In this document: piece by piece, positions 20,896-31,800 of the stretch | Position numbering within the stretch: the stretch's first letter is position 1 | Layout: the number at the start of each line of letters is the position of its first letter | DNA from: Capniomyces stellatus | Lineage: Eukaryota; Kickxellomycota; Harpellomycetes; Harpellales; Legeriomycetaceae | Direction: 5' to 3' | Length of the DNA: 64,000 nt | Assembly: GCA_001661515.1 (NCBI GenBank) | Contig: LUVW01000016.1 | Location: forward strand, 384,624-448,623 | Made by a program: the position numbers and the translations under genes | Notes under the pieces: generated by a model | Databases searched by the model: none | Seen by the model: only the letters and a program-made list of their open reading frames with translations | What the model was told of the DNA's origin: nothing

Positions 20896-22086
20896 ATGGA
20901 CACAGATAATACTTCATTGACAATACTGCTTGATAATGTATTGAACGAGTACAACGAGACTACTCGAGCGCTTTTAAATTCGTTCGAATCAATGGGAACG
21001 CTCAAGGCAGATGTGAAAAGCAACAGCATACAAAGAAAGAAGCTGGCTCTAAATCTTGTGCAGTTGGATGGGATCCTAAAAGTGCTATATAAAAAAAGTA
21101 AGTAAAGAATTGGGCGCGCCGAATCGGTACAGCGGTGGCCTTATTGTTAGTATTGCTACTAGTCTCGGCTAATCAATTTGTGCTATCTTTATGGTAAAAT
21201 TCAGTATAGTTTGTAATTTGTAGTAATTAATTTAAGATATTGTGCTGGTATAGTTAATGAACATCAAAAAGTGCAGAGAGAAATATTCGACACCCAGCTA
21301 AAGATCGTAAAATGTGATTTAACAAAAGATGACTACATAAACAAGCTGGCAGAAATAAAAAGCACTTTAGAAGCAAAGATTTACGAAGCAAAAGATCGGT
21401 TAACTTCAATCAAGGATGCAGAAGAATGTAACATTTTTATTGTTATCGATATTTCAGATTTTCTTTAAATGTTTCAATGCTTCTTTTTTACTTTATTTTA
21501 TTTTTTGTAAAATGACGAAATCCAAAGATGATTCTGTTTTAAAAGGAGTCAACTCTGAACGTTTTTCTTCACACCATCAATTGTTAATTTATTCACTGAG
21601 AATTTGTGTACTGGTATTGTGCTTGGATAGCTAAAGCGGATATAAACGATATAATTAGCTATGCCCAAAGGATCAGTTCTTTTACATCTGCACCGCCTAA
21701 CTATGACCCCGAGAAATCTTTGCTGCCTGCTGAGCCTCCGTACCCAATAGAACTTGCAATGAGAGCCGGTGTTCTGAATCAGTATAAATCCAAGAAGAAT
21801 ATTGAAAAGGAAGGCGTGATAGGTATAATTTTATATATTTTACCCCAACCATTGAAGCCTTATGCATGTTGTGCTCCGCTTTATGATTTAGTCGTCTATT
21901 GGTTTTTATAACCAAAAGACAAATAGCGGGTTTGTTTTTGAAACCTTGGTTGAATATAATGTAATCGTAATAGAAAACAAAGTTGAGGAGGATGACAAAT
22001 ACGATTTCATGGACGGGAGTCACCAGTTTGACATTGAAGCAAGCGGGTTTTTGTTGGATCTGGATCTAAATCCAGATCTAGAGTAA
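20896..22086 (+). CDS. MED4: Mediator complex subunit 4
   Basis: Four exons: 20896-21097, 21254-21427, 21631-21815 (or 21822) and about 21919-22086; 242 residues as modelled. The first three exons join in phase. Two features mark the family: a long N-terminal coiled coil (VLNEYNETTRALLNSF, then INEHQKVQREIFDTQLKIVK), and the diagnostic block ISYAQRISSFTSAPPNYDP followed by PPYPIELAMRAGVL. Med4 is a middle-module subunit of Mediator and links transcription factors to RNA polymerase II in the nucleus. The last junction is uncertain. The acidic final exon (VFETLVEYNVIVIENK, then EEDDKYDFMDGS, ending DLNPDLE) needs a phase-0 donor, and GTGATA at 21816 fits whereas GTATAA at 21823 does not. The acceptor could also be 27 bases earlier, at 21890-21891. 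Confidence 0.8.
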
Positions 22087-23419
22087 CTAACATACCAACA
22101 AAGCTATTATTATCATTATTAATATTGTCAATATTTTTTCATTGACCAGGGACATACCAGTTCGCTCATTATAATCATGTACACTTTTTTATTTCTTTTT
22201 TATTCCATTTCTTCTCATTTGCTTTTTTGTTGTCCATTTGATATATCTATTTATTTTCTATTTGAGAAAAATAACTTGGAAATCAAGTTGGCTCAGTAAC
22301 ACTCAGACCAACCTAACCTATTAATACTACGGCAGATCTATTATTCGTGTATACATGTAACGCTATAATAGCCAATGCAGTATTGTGTTGTGTTGTGTTG
22401 AGCCTGCTGCCAATAAATTATATAAATCACATAAATAAAGATAAATAAAGCGGCATTGCGTTTATTTTTAGTCAGTATCGATGGGGTTTGGCACGTAGAG
22501 CAATGCTCGAATGCTAACTCCTATAATATTTTATTTTTAATCATGTGCAAGCATAAAATGCTGCTATTGTGTTAGCTAGCAGTAGGTAAACGCTTTGTAC
22601 TTCAAACTAAGACAGCGTTGCTAGTCTCTCTCTTTGCAAAAAAACTGTGTGTGGTCATGACTAGGTTAGACAATGCCAACTTTAACATCATTCTAGGGGA
22701 GGTGAGAGTGTTTGTTTAAGTTGAGTAGTTTATTTAAATGTTTGGTTAATGTCGGGAAAAAAGTTTGGTTAAAGTCGGAGAAAAGGTTTGGAGTGACTTG
22801 ATTACACAGATCAGTCAATTGTAAACAAGTTTCAGCATTATTAGTTAGTGTGCGAGTTTTTTACTTTGAGTTTTATTGCTGTAGATACCATCTTGTGTAA
22901 CCAGATCAAACAGTCTCTGTTGTATAAACCATTGGTCAGATAATTTAATTAAAACAAAATAAGGTATCTTTCTTATTTTGTTGAAATGGGGTATTTATTA
23001 TTATTAAATATCGTCATCGTTGTACTAGCTCCACGTGCCGAAGTTGGGTATATCGATGAGTGTAACAAAATTACACCGCAAGGTTAACTTGTAGTCTTAC
23101 CTACTTATGGCAAAATCCTCTACACCCCCTTGATATCTTCACTCTTTTGGCGATTCGAGTCTGAAACATTAATTTTCATATTCGGTTTGATACAAATAGC
23201 GAGCTAAATGAGTCCCTGAAGAGGGTAGGCCTATTGCTTGCGAGTTAAGTTTATGTACTTAAAATGCAAGCAAACATTCATCTAGAGAATTTTTCCGGTT
23301 GGCTACGAAATGGTAAGGAGACTAAATACAGTAATATGACGAAAATTGTTAGGTATCACATATGACTAGTAATTAATCCTAGTACTACCAATAATAGACA
23401 TGAGCAAAACAGTTATTAG

Positions 23420-23487
23420 GTGAATATAAATTTGTCAGTGAATAGAAAGTCGTCAGTGAATAGAAATTTGTCAGTGAATGAAAATTT
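23420..23487. repeat. 18-bp tandem repeat, about three to four units
   Basis: Three clear units of about 18 bp share the core GTCAGTGAATAGAAA (starts near 23433, 23452 and 23469), preceded by a degenerate unit. Units differ at one to three positions. No coding frame is associated with it. Confidence 0.7.
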
Positions 23488-23546
23488 GGAAGATATTATA
23501 ACATATACAACCACGCCTACAGTCAGAAAGAGCTGAACAAGACTAC

Positions 23547-23570
23547 CGCCCCCGAGGGGGTGGGGGGGGC
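23547..23570. repeat. G/C-rich hairpin tract
   Basis: A run of five C is followed by GAG, four further G, one T and eight G. It can fold back on itself as C-run against G-run and contrasts with the AT-rich flanks. It is one of several such tracts in the window. Confidence 0.6.
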
Positions 23571-23795
23571 TTAACCAACCCTACTGCTGAGATGTTTAGG
23601 GATGTCAAGTACCAGGCCTTGTGAAGCAAAGCCGCCAAGGTACACAGTTGATAGTTCGAAAAAAGGTATGAACTAATAAATGACGCATAATCCAATAGAT
23701 CCCATATAATTGGTCTATGATGATAGTATTAGGTTTTAAGATCTTAGTATGTAAATTAAGTCGTTAAAATCTTTCAAATTTCAACAAAAAAAAAA

Positions 23796-23910
23796 CCAAT
23801 TATTAACGTATAAAAAAACAACTCATTAACGTAAACAAGACCAATTATTAATGTAAGAAGGCCAATTACTAATATAGAAAAAACCACTCATTAATGTAGA
23901 AAAAAAGCCA
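23796..23910. repeat. Degenerate repeat array, CCAATTATTAAYGTA-type
   Basis: About five degenerate copies of a 20-26-bp unit with the core CCAAT/TCA-TTA-TTAA-YGTA followed by an A-rich spacer (starts near 23796, 23823, 23841, 23862 and 23884). The core is AT-rich and partly palindromic around ATTAAT. No coding potential is seen. Confidence 0.55.
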
Positions 23911-24437
23911 AAACGCTTTCTGTTTATTGGACGAAATATCAAATTTTGAGAATAAAAGCCAACATTAGGCAATTAAGAAAAGAAAAAAACTCGGTTGAAT
24001 ATAATGACTTAAACATGGGTAAAATCAAAAAGGATTTCTACAGTAACAAACATAAAGCGTATAAAAGTGTTCCATTAGTAGTGATGCTTAACTAACATTA
24101 CACAATCAAAGTATTAATAAAGAGTGCATGCCGCATTAAGAAAAATCATATAAATGAACAAAACAATCGCACAAGTAATCAGATTTGGTAAAGTTAACTG
24201 TATTCCCAAGCCAGATTTTTGCTTTATTTTTTTTTAAAATAAAAAACTCGTTCTAACGAATATAGCAAAAGAAAAACAGTCCTTACTAACGCCAGACTAA
24301 ATAATATAAAAGCGTACTATTTGACCAAAAAAAGTAAAAACAAAAGACAGAAAATAAAAAACAAAAAACAAAAAACAAACAGATCTATTGATCCAAAATC
24401 AACAAAAGAAGGAAAAAAAAATTTGGACTTTACAATA

Positions 24438-27400
24438 ATGACGGCAGTAGTAGTAGAAAACAGCGATTTCGAGAAAGTCCATAGTGTTAGTTCGGAAGTT
24501 AAGCCAATTAAATTTAACATAAGTGTTGAGGAGATCCAGGAAAAAGTTGAGAAAATAATCTCTGAAGGGAAAGATTTACAAGATAAAGTTGCAGCAGTCA
24601 AGTCCGAAGAGGCTACGTTTGATAATGTCATCTCTGCTTTGGCAAGCCACGATAACGTCTCCTCGGTTGATTATTCGGTTGTTGTTTTTCTCCAACATGT
24701 ATCACCAGATACTGAAATTAGAAACGCTAGTTTGGAGGCTGAGAAGAAACTTCAGGTGAGTTTTTGATTAAAAGTTGATTGATAGTCACACGAAAAATTC
24801 AGCAAAGGTTTCGAATTATAACTCGGAGAAATCCTGTTGATACGACACTAACTCTTTCCAGATTTGGAATTTTGAATGTTTCATTATCGTTCGGTACTGT
24901 ATCAGTAAAAGTTTAAAGGAAAGAAGTATTGAGAAATGATCGAGTATCAAGACTAACAGACTCACATGCTTTTATTTACTTTGATGAAAAAAATAAAACC
25001 AATAGGACTTTGAAATTGAATCTCGAATGAGAGAGGATGTTTACAAAGTTGTGCTTGGTTTTTTTGAAGCCAAGGAAAAATGGGATACGCGCTGCAGCGA
25101 GGACCAGCGGCTTGTGGTTAAAACCGAGCTAGCCTACCGAAGAGCAGGCTTAGCGATAAAAAAAGAGGACCGCGACGAGCTTATGAACATTAACAAAAGA
25201 TTATCAGAGCTATCAATCAACTTCTCGCGCAACATCAATGAGGGTGATGAGGAGGTGTACTTTACAGCCGAGGAATTGGATGGTCTTCCTTCAGACTTTT
25301 TTGAGGGGAGAGACACAAAGGTTGTTGATGGAGTTGAAAAGTATATAGTGACAACAAAATATCCAGATCTGTTTCCAGGTAAGTTGGAGGAGGAGAATTC
25401 TGTACTTTATAGTGTGATACGTAAATTTTTGGATGGTTGGTACCTGAAATTTATAAAGTGGATATCAATACGATTTGACTAGTACTCAAGATGGCGAATA
25501 TTGGCTTGACAAGACAAATCATTGAAACCAAAGATGGACAAAGATGCAAAGAAAACATTGTGATTTTGGAAGAGGTAAAGTTTTGATTTATGCCAAGTTT
25601 TGCGTGTATTTGTGCGTGTATTTGCACGTATATGTGCGTATATTTGTGTTTATATGCGCGTTTATATCTGTGTTTATATATACGCATATAAAACAATTAG
25701 TTTATTTGTAGCAGATGTTAAGAAATCAGTGAAGGAATGGGTTGTGTCCAAATAATTGTGGGTTTACTACAACAGTTTAAGACGGTGAAATAGTTATGGC
25801 GTACCTTTGCCATCTAAGACTTGATCGAAAAAAAAAACGTCAATGCTGTGATAATAATGATATTAACATAAGAATATATTGGCAATATTATTATAAATAG
25901 GCTGTCAAGCTTCGATTGGAGGCTGCCAAGGTAAATTTAAATAATCATTTAACAGCGAAACATTGAATTTAGCGTATTAGAATGTATTATATAATAATAT
26001 CATTGAATACTTGGGATATTTAGCTGCTCGGGTACCAAACACATGTTGAGTATGTTTTAGAAGAAAAGATGGCCAAAAAAGTTGACGCAGTAATAAAAGT
26101 AAGCCAACAATATAAATAGTAGAAAAAGTGTAATTATAACACCATGAACAACGCTATAAAAGCAGAATGTTTGATAACTCGTTGCAAGTAATACAAGATG
26201 GTATTGATATTTTTGAGGTGATGAATAATTTGTGTAGTTTGAAGAGGAATTAAGGGAGCTTTTGGGGCCACTTTCGGATAAGGAATTGGCATCACTGCTG
26301 GAGTTAAAAAAGAAAAACGGGAATGAGACCGAGACAGGCAAAATATATTCGTGGGATTTTAGATATTATCTTCGAATTTTAAAAGAGACACTTTATAATG
26401 TCGACGAAGAAGAAGTTAAGCAGTACTTCTCTATTGAGCAAGTCACCAATGGAATTCTGAACGTTTACCAAAGGATGCTGGAACTGAAATTTACTCAAGT
26501 CGAGAACTCTTCGGGTTGGCACGAAGGTGAGTTAGTTAGACAAAAGAAAAGTATCAGCAGGATTAGCAATGTTGGTACCAGAGATAGTGATAGTAGTAGA
26601 TTTAACCACCAAAAGTATTTATGTATAGATGCGCAGCTGTTTGAGGTCAGAGACGCGAATAATGGAAATTTTGTCGGTCACTTTTGGATGGATTTGTTTC
26701 CTCGACCTGGAAAGTATAACCATGCGGCGTGTTGGCTACTTCGTCCAGGTTATGAAAAGGCTGATGGCTCTAGACAGCACCCAATATCTGCAATAGTGGC
26801 AAACTTTTCAAAGCCAACACCCTCAAAGCCTTCATTGCTCAAACACGACGAGTTGGTCACATTTTTCCACGAATTTGTAAGAACATATATCATAACATCC
26901 TAAACTCAACTTTTCTCATTAGTAAAAAAAAAAAAAAAAAAACAAACAANNNNNNNNNNNNNNNNAAAAAAAAAAAAAAAAAAAAAAAAACAAACAATAG
27001 GGTCAAATAACCAATATACCTTAAATATATTTGCTGAATTTACCTGTGGTTTTAGGGACACCTGATGCATAATATTTGCTCCGAAACTAAATGGTCAAGG
27101 TTCCATGGCGTAAACGTCGAAACTGATTTTGTAGAAGCACCTTCACAGATGCTTGAGAATTGGTGCTGGGAGCCAACAGTTTTGCAAGGCTTTGCCAAGC
27201 ACTACTTGACCGGTGCTCCAATCCCTGAACACCTGGTGGTCCAGCTCATCAATGCTAAGAACGTGGGTGCTGGTCTATCAAACCTCCGCCAAGTATTCTT
27301 TGGTATGTTTGATATGGAAATCCACAACTCCAAAACTGGCAAAGTTGATATAGTTGATGTGTATTCCAAACTCAGATTAAGCGTCTCTAAAGTCCACAGT

Positions 27401-27676
27401 GGTCCTGAAAAAACCTGGCCAGCAGCAACGTTTGGTCATATGATGGGTGGGTATGATGCTGGTTACTATGGGTATTTGTGGTCTGAGGTGTTTTCTGCCG
27501 ACATGTTCTTTAACCGATTCAAGATCGAAGGTTTAGAGAATAAAAAAACTGGCATGGATTACAAGAATATCATTTTAAAACCAGGTGGTAGCAAAGATGC
27601 GATTGACAGTTTAAAGGAGTTTTTAGGCAGAGAACCAGAGAATTATGCCTTTCTCAAGTCAATTGGGCTGAACTAA
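24438..27676 (+). CDS. M3 metallopeptidase (thimet oligopeptidase/saccharolysin)
   Basis: Seven exons: 24438-24755, 25006-25378, 25483-25574, 25901-25930, 26024-26098, 26238-26876 and 27056-27676. All phases fit, 715 residues, normal for the family. Features: KTELAYRRAGLAI and MNINKRLSELSINFSRNINE in the helical N-terminal half; DLFPVLKMAN and RCKENIVILEEAVKLRLEAA in the middle; LLGYQTHVEYVLEEKMAK; FVGHFWMDLFPRPGKYNHAA; the zinc motif HEFGH (about 507-511) followed by LMHNICS and FVEAPSQMLENWCWE; and HMMGGYDAGYYGYLWS near the end. These zinc peptidases cut short peptides in cytosol or mitochondria after proteasome action. The intron at 26877-27055 falls inside HEF|GH, and that intron holds an N gap. 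Exon 4 is only 30 nt. About 30 extra residues (SISRISN...SSRFNHQK) follow GWHEGELV, where the family normally runs straight on. The start is the ATG at 24438; the frame upstream has none. Confidence 0.93.
26950..26965. other. Assembly gap in poly-A within an oligopeptidase intron
   Basis: Sixteen N lie in a poly-A region. The sequence just left of the gap (long A run then CAAACAA) recurs just right of it, which suggests two contig ends with the same sequence that were scaffolded instead of merged. It is intronic, so coding is not affected. Confidence 0.85.
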
Positions 27677-28823
27677 TCCCATTCTTTTTTTCTTTTAAAA
27701 AATATATTTAAAAGTTTAATAATAATTATTTATTTACTGTTTAACCACTTTTATATCAACAAGAACTGCTTGTTTGCTTTAATATACTGAATTTCATCTA
27801 CCGTTTCAAAAAGCTCTTCATAAACCATTTAGCCGAGTTGGCGTTGATAGGAAAAGACCGTCGTTTTGTTCATATGTCGTTAAAATCTATGTCAATGTAA
27901 ATTGATTGTTAAGTGATGTTTTTTTTTTTAAAATTAAATTAAAGGAATACTGTTGGATTTCGCCAACAATGGAACTCCAGTTCAATTTTGATTATTTGAT
28001 TAAACCATGAACTTTGATCTCTTTGGATAGCCCAATAAAAGAGTAGCGATTATCTAATACCACAACATGCCGAAAAGTGAAGCAAGCTTTATGTGCTTGA
28101 ATCACCAAGAATTCAGTAAAGAAAAGTAGACCAATCTGCGCTGATTAAAAATAATTTGTAACTGAAGTAAAATCGAGTAATTAAAAAAAGAAAGGGCACA
28201 TAGGAAATGTGTAATGAAAATAAAACAAACACAAATGAAAAGTAAACAAACCGAGCTGAATATCCAACTAGTTTGGCAAATAGTTAGCAATTGACAAAAC
28301 TCGACTTATTTAAAGGTAAAATAAACTGAGAATCTGGGAGTACTTTTAAAGAGCTAATTAGCGTCAAAACCTTGGATGACTTTGCAACAAAGAAAAAGTA
28401 TTTGAAAAAAAGGCACTGAATGAGCGCCAGTGTTAATTGCCTAAAAAGTATATAGTGTCAATATAACTAGAGCAATACTTTATTGTGCTCAAGTAGGACG
28501 TATAATAAAATTCTAGAATCATTCTTAACATTACTAACATTATTAACAGTGTATACATTCTAAACTCTAAAGTTAAAGGATAGGGTTATAGGTAAAATTG
28601 GAAGTGTAAAGGCGAGTAAGACAAATACATAGATACACAGTGTATTGGCCTTTTAGTCCAAATTCTAGAGAGACCAAATACAAAAGTAAAAAAATAAGAA
28701 AAGCGTAAACAAAAGTAAAAAAAAAGTGAAAAAAAATAAAACCTCACCGCCCTAAAAAGGATAAAATAAGGAAAAATTCGTAAGCGATTTAAAGTAGATA
28801 CAGATTCTATCGAGGTAGATAAA
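27677..28823. other. Intergenic 1.1 kb, no gene seen
   Basis: AT-rich spacer. Short minus-strand frames near 27758-27870 (one begins MVYEELFETVDEIQYIK) are too short and isolated to call. The last 150 bases are A-rich and precede the dynein start, so they are its likely promoter and leader. Confidence 0.55.
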
Positions 28824-31800
28824 ATGAATCAAACGGGGCCGATGACAGTTGAAAGAACAGAGTCAAATCAGTCTGCATCAGATGTGCCACAGATGGAAGC
28901 GTTGTCATCAGCCGTGTTCTGCGACCCAAAGGTTGTAAAGAAGTATATTATCAATATTACAACAGCGTTGTTGGGGGGAGATGGGAGTGATGAGAATGTG
29001 CAGTCGCTTTTTGGGATTCCGCAGTCAGAAGAGAGGTGTAGGCAATTTGTTGGCGATTCGCAAACGCCAGTGCTGTACGTAGTAAAGGAGATGGAAGATC
29101 ATTTGAAGGATGGAGAAGGTGGGCTGGTGTCGGATGTTTTTATGGCGATTTCGTATAGCGTAGTTACAGAGTTGGAGTGGACAAAGAATTTGATGGGAGC
29201 GATAGCGTTGATAAAGAGGACGGGGGTTCTTGATGGGGCGTTGCCGATCGGGTCGCAGATCCAGGTAATAAATCTGCCAGGACCTGCATCAGGAGGAACG
29301 ATTGAGGCGCAGTTAGGGGTGGGCAAGAGCTTGGAAGAGTCATTGGACACGGTTGATGACACGGAGGAGGAGGGAAAGTCAAAAGAGATGAGCCAAAAGG
29401 AATCGCTTGGGCCACAGACGCCATATGAAGCGATGCATGCGCTGATTCATTATGGTGTGACGCCGTACTTCAATGCGTTTGTGAATGCAAAGCAGAAAAC
29501 CAGCGAGCCGAGAGTAGGAGGGGATGCAGCAGCGGGGGCGGGGCGTCGAGAAGGCAAGGAAAGCGAGACGGGGCTGCCAATGGCAAAGAGAAAGCTTGCG
29601 GAGCTTGAGCTGTCGCTTTTAAACCTTCAGCAAAACACGGAGATTCCTGAGCCAGTGTTGGCGGTGAGCGGGGTGATTAGGAAAGCGGTTGAGCAGAGTG
29701 TGGCTGAGGGGAGGCGAGTGACGGTCAGTGCGATAGACACGGGGTTGATAGGAGACTCGGCGTTTTTGAATCGATTGCAGTCGGATGTGAATGGGTGGAT
29801 TAAGGAGATCCAGAAGGTGACGAGTTTGGTGAAGGATCCGGTGACGGGAACGGCAAGCCAGGAGATAAATTTCTGGCTGAGTATGGAGAGGAGCCTTGAG
29901 CGGGTTGAGAAGAAGCTGGTAAGCGATGAGGTGCTGCTGACGATGGATGTGCTGAAGGCAGCAAAGAGGTTCCACGCAACGGTGTCGTTTATGACAGACA
30001 CGGGGATTAAGGAGGCGAGCGAGCAGGTGCTGAAGTACAATGTGCTGATGAGGGATTTCCCGCTAAACGAGTTGTTGTCGGCAACAGACATGGGCAAAGT
30101 GCGAGCAAGTATTGAGGAGATCTTTGTGCATATAAACAAGAAGCTGAAGGTGACTCCATACCCGGTGCGTAGGGCGTTGGTGCTGGTGGAGATGATTTCG
30201 CAGGACTTTAAGGCGCAGCTGATGAAGGTGCTGGGCGAACGGAGGCTGTTGTTTATGGAGTACGGGGCGTTTGAACAGCTGCTTGCAGGGGCGGACGCAG
30301 CGTTTACAGCGTGGGATGACAACATGAAGGATTTTGTGAACATGGCGCGGGATGTGACGCGTAAAAGAAGCGAGAGGTTCATCCCGATCAAGATCAACGC
30401 AGCACACGCGGCACTGCAGGAGAGGTTGCAGTTTGTGGCAAGATTCCGCAGGCAGCATGAACAGCTGCGACAGACGATTTCGCAAGTGATGGGACCAGAG
30501 GGCGGCAAGGCAGCAGAAACAGGAGCAGGAACAGCCCAAATGGTGACCGTGGCAGGTGCGAGTGCGAGTGCTGAGGAGTCGGTGGCAGGAATTGACCCGG
30601 TGGAAGAGATCAGGCTTGCGTATGAGGTGGTTCGGCACGTGGAGGTACTGGATGTTAGCAGGGAAGGTGTGGATGAGTGGGAGAGGACGGAGGCGGTATA
30701 TAGCGAGCGAGTGTCAAGGGTGGAGAACCAGATCATTGCAAAGCTGAGAGACAGACTTGCGATCTGCAAAAACGCGTCGGAAATGTTCAGGGTGTTTTCC
30801 AAGTTCAACGCGTTGTTTGTGCGGCCCAAGATCAGGGGAGCAATCCAGGAGTACCAGACGCAGCTAATAGCATCAGTGAAGGAGGACATAAGAATGCTGC
30901 ACGAAAAGTTTAAGATGCATTACCACAGGTCGTCGGCCAGCAAAATGTCGCAGTTGAGAGACATTCCGCCAGTAGCCGGAGCAATAATATGGACCAGAGA
31001 GATCGAGAGGCAGCTCAACAATTACATGAAAAAGGTGGAGGCTGTGCTGGGGCAGGGATGGGAGCTGTACGCAGAGGGCCAGCGGCTGCAGGCGGACTCG
31101 GAAAGCTTTAGGCAAAAGCTGGACACAAAGCCGCTCTATGATGCGTGGTACCATGATATCAGCAGAAGAGAGCTTTCGGTAACGGGCAGGGTGTTTGTAG
31201 TGTCCAGAAAGCGGGCCACAAGCCAGTCGCTGCAGCTGAGTCTCCAGTTTGACGGGCAGCTGGTGACGCTGTTTAAGGAGGTGCGCGAGTTGCTGTGGCA
31301 AGGGTACTCGGTTCCACACACTCTGGTCAATGTGGCCAGAGATGGGCGCAGAGTTTATCCGTTTGCAGTGAGTCTTGGGGAAAGTATCAGGTCGTATAGG
31401 CAGACCATCCACGTGCTGCAGAAAAACCCAGGAATTGCGGGACTGGCTGCGGGGTACTGCAACGATGTACAGGCCATGATTGAAAAAGGGTTCCATATGA
31501 GGTGGGACTTGTTTGTTAATACGTTGGACCTTCCATCATCAGCAGGAGGAATAATGAGTGCTGGTAGCGGGGTTAGTGGAGGTGTGGGCGGAGTTGAGGG
31601 CGGAGTTGGGGCAGGGGTGATGTCTGGAACTGGGGTCACAAGTGGGGCTGGAGGTCGTGAGCAGAGACACGTGATGTTTGTGCGAGAGTTGGCATCGATA
31701 ACGTGGCTGTTCCAAGAAAAGGTAGAGTCATTGGTGGAGATTAACACAGAGGCAACAGCGGCTGTGAATGAGCTGTCGAGCTGTAGGTATGAGGCTGAAG

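Larger units (their letters stand above)
22087..24437. other. Intergenic 2.35 kb with minisatellite-like repeats
   Basis: No supported gene. It holds a TGTTG run (about 22385-22400), an 18-bp tandem repeat (23420-23487), a G/C homopolymer hairpin (23547-23570) and a degenerate repeat array (23796-23910). A small possible first exon at 22657-22701 (MTRLDNANFNIILGE followed by GTGAGA) could not be joined to a convincing second exon. The last 200 bases are the A-rich leader of the oligopeptidase gene. Confidence 0.5.

Noticed and set aside
22657..22960. Possible two-exon mini-gene starting MTRLDNANFNIILGE
   Set aside because: The donor GTGAGA and an acceptor at about 22893 give only about 41 residues, the alternative frames close quickly and nothing supports a family.
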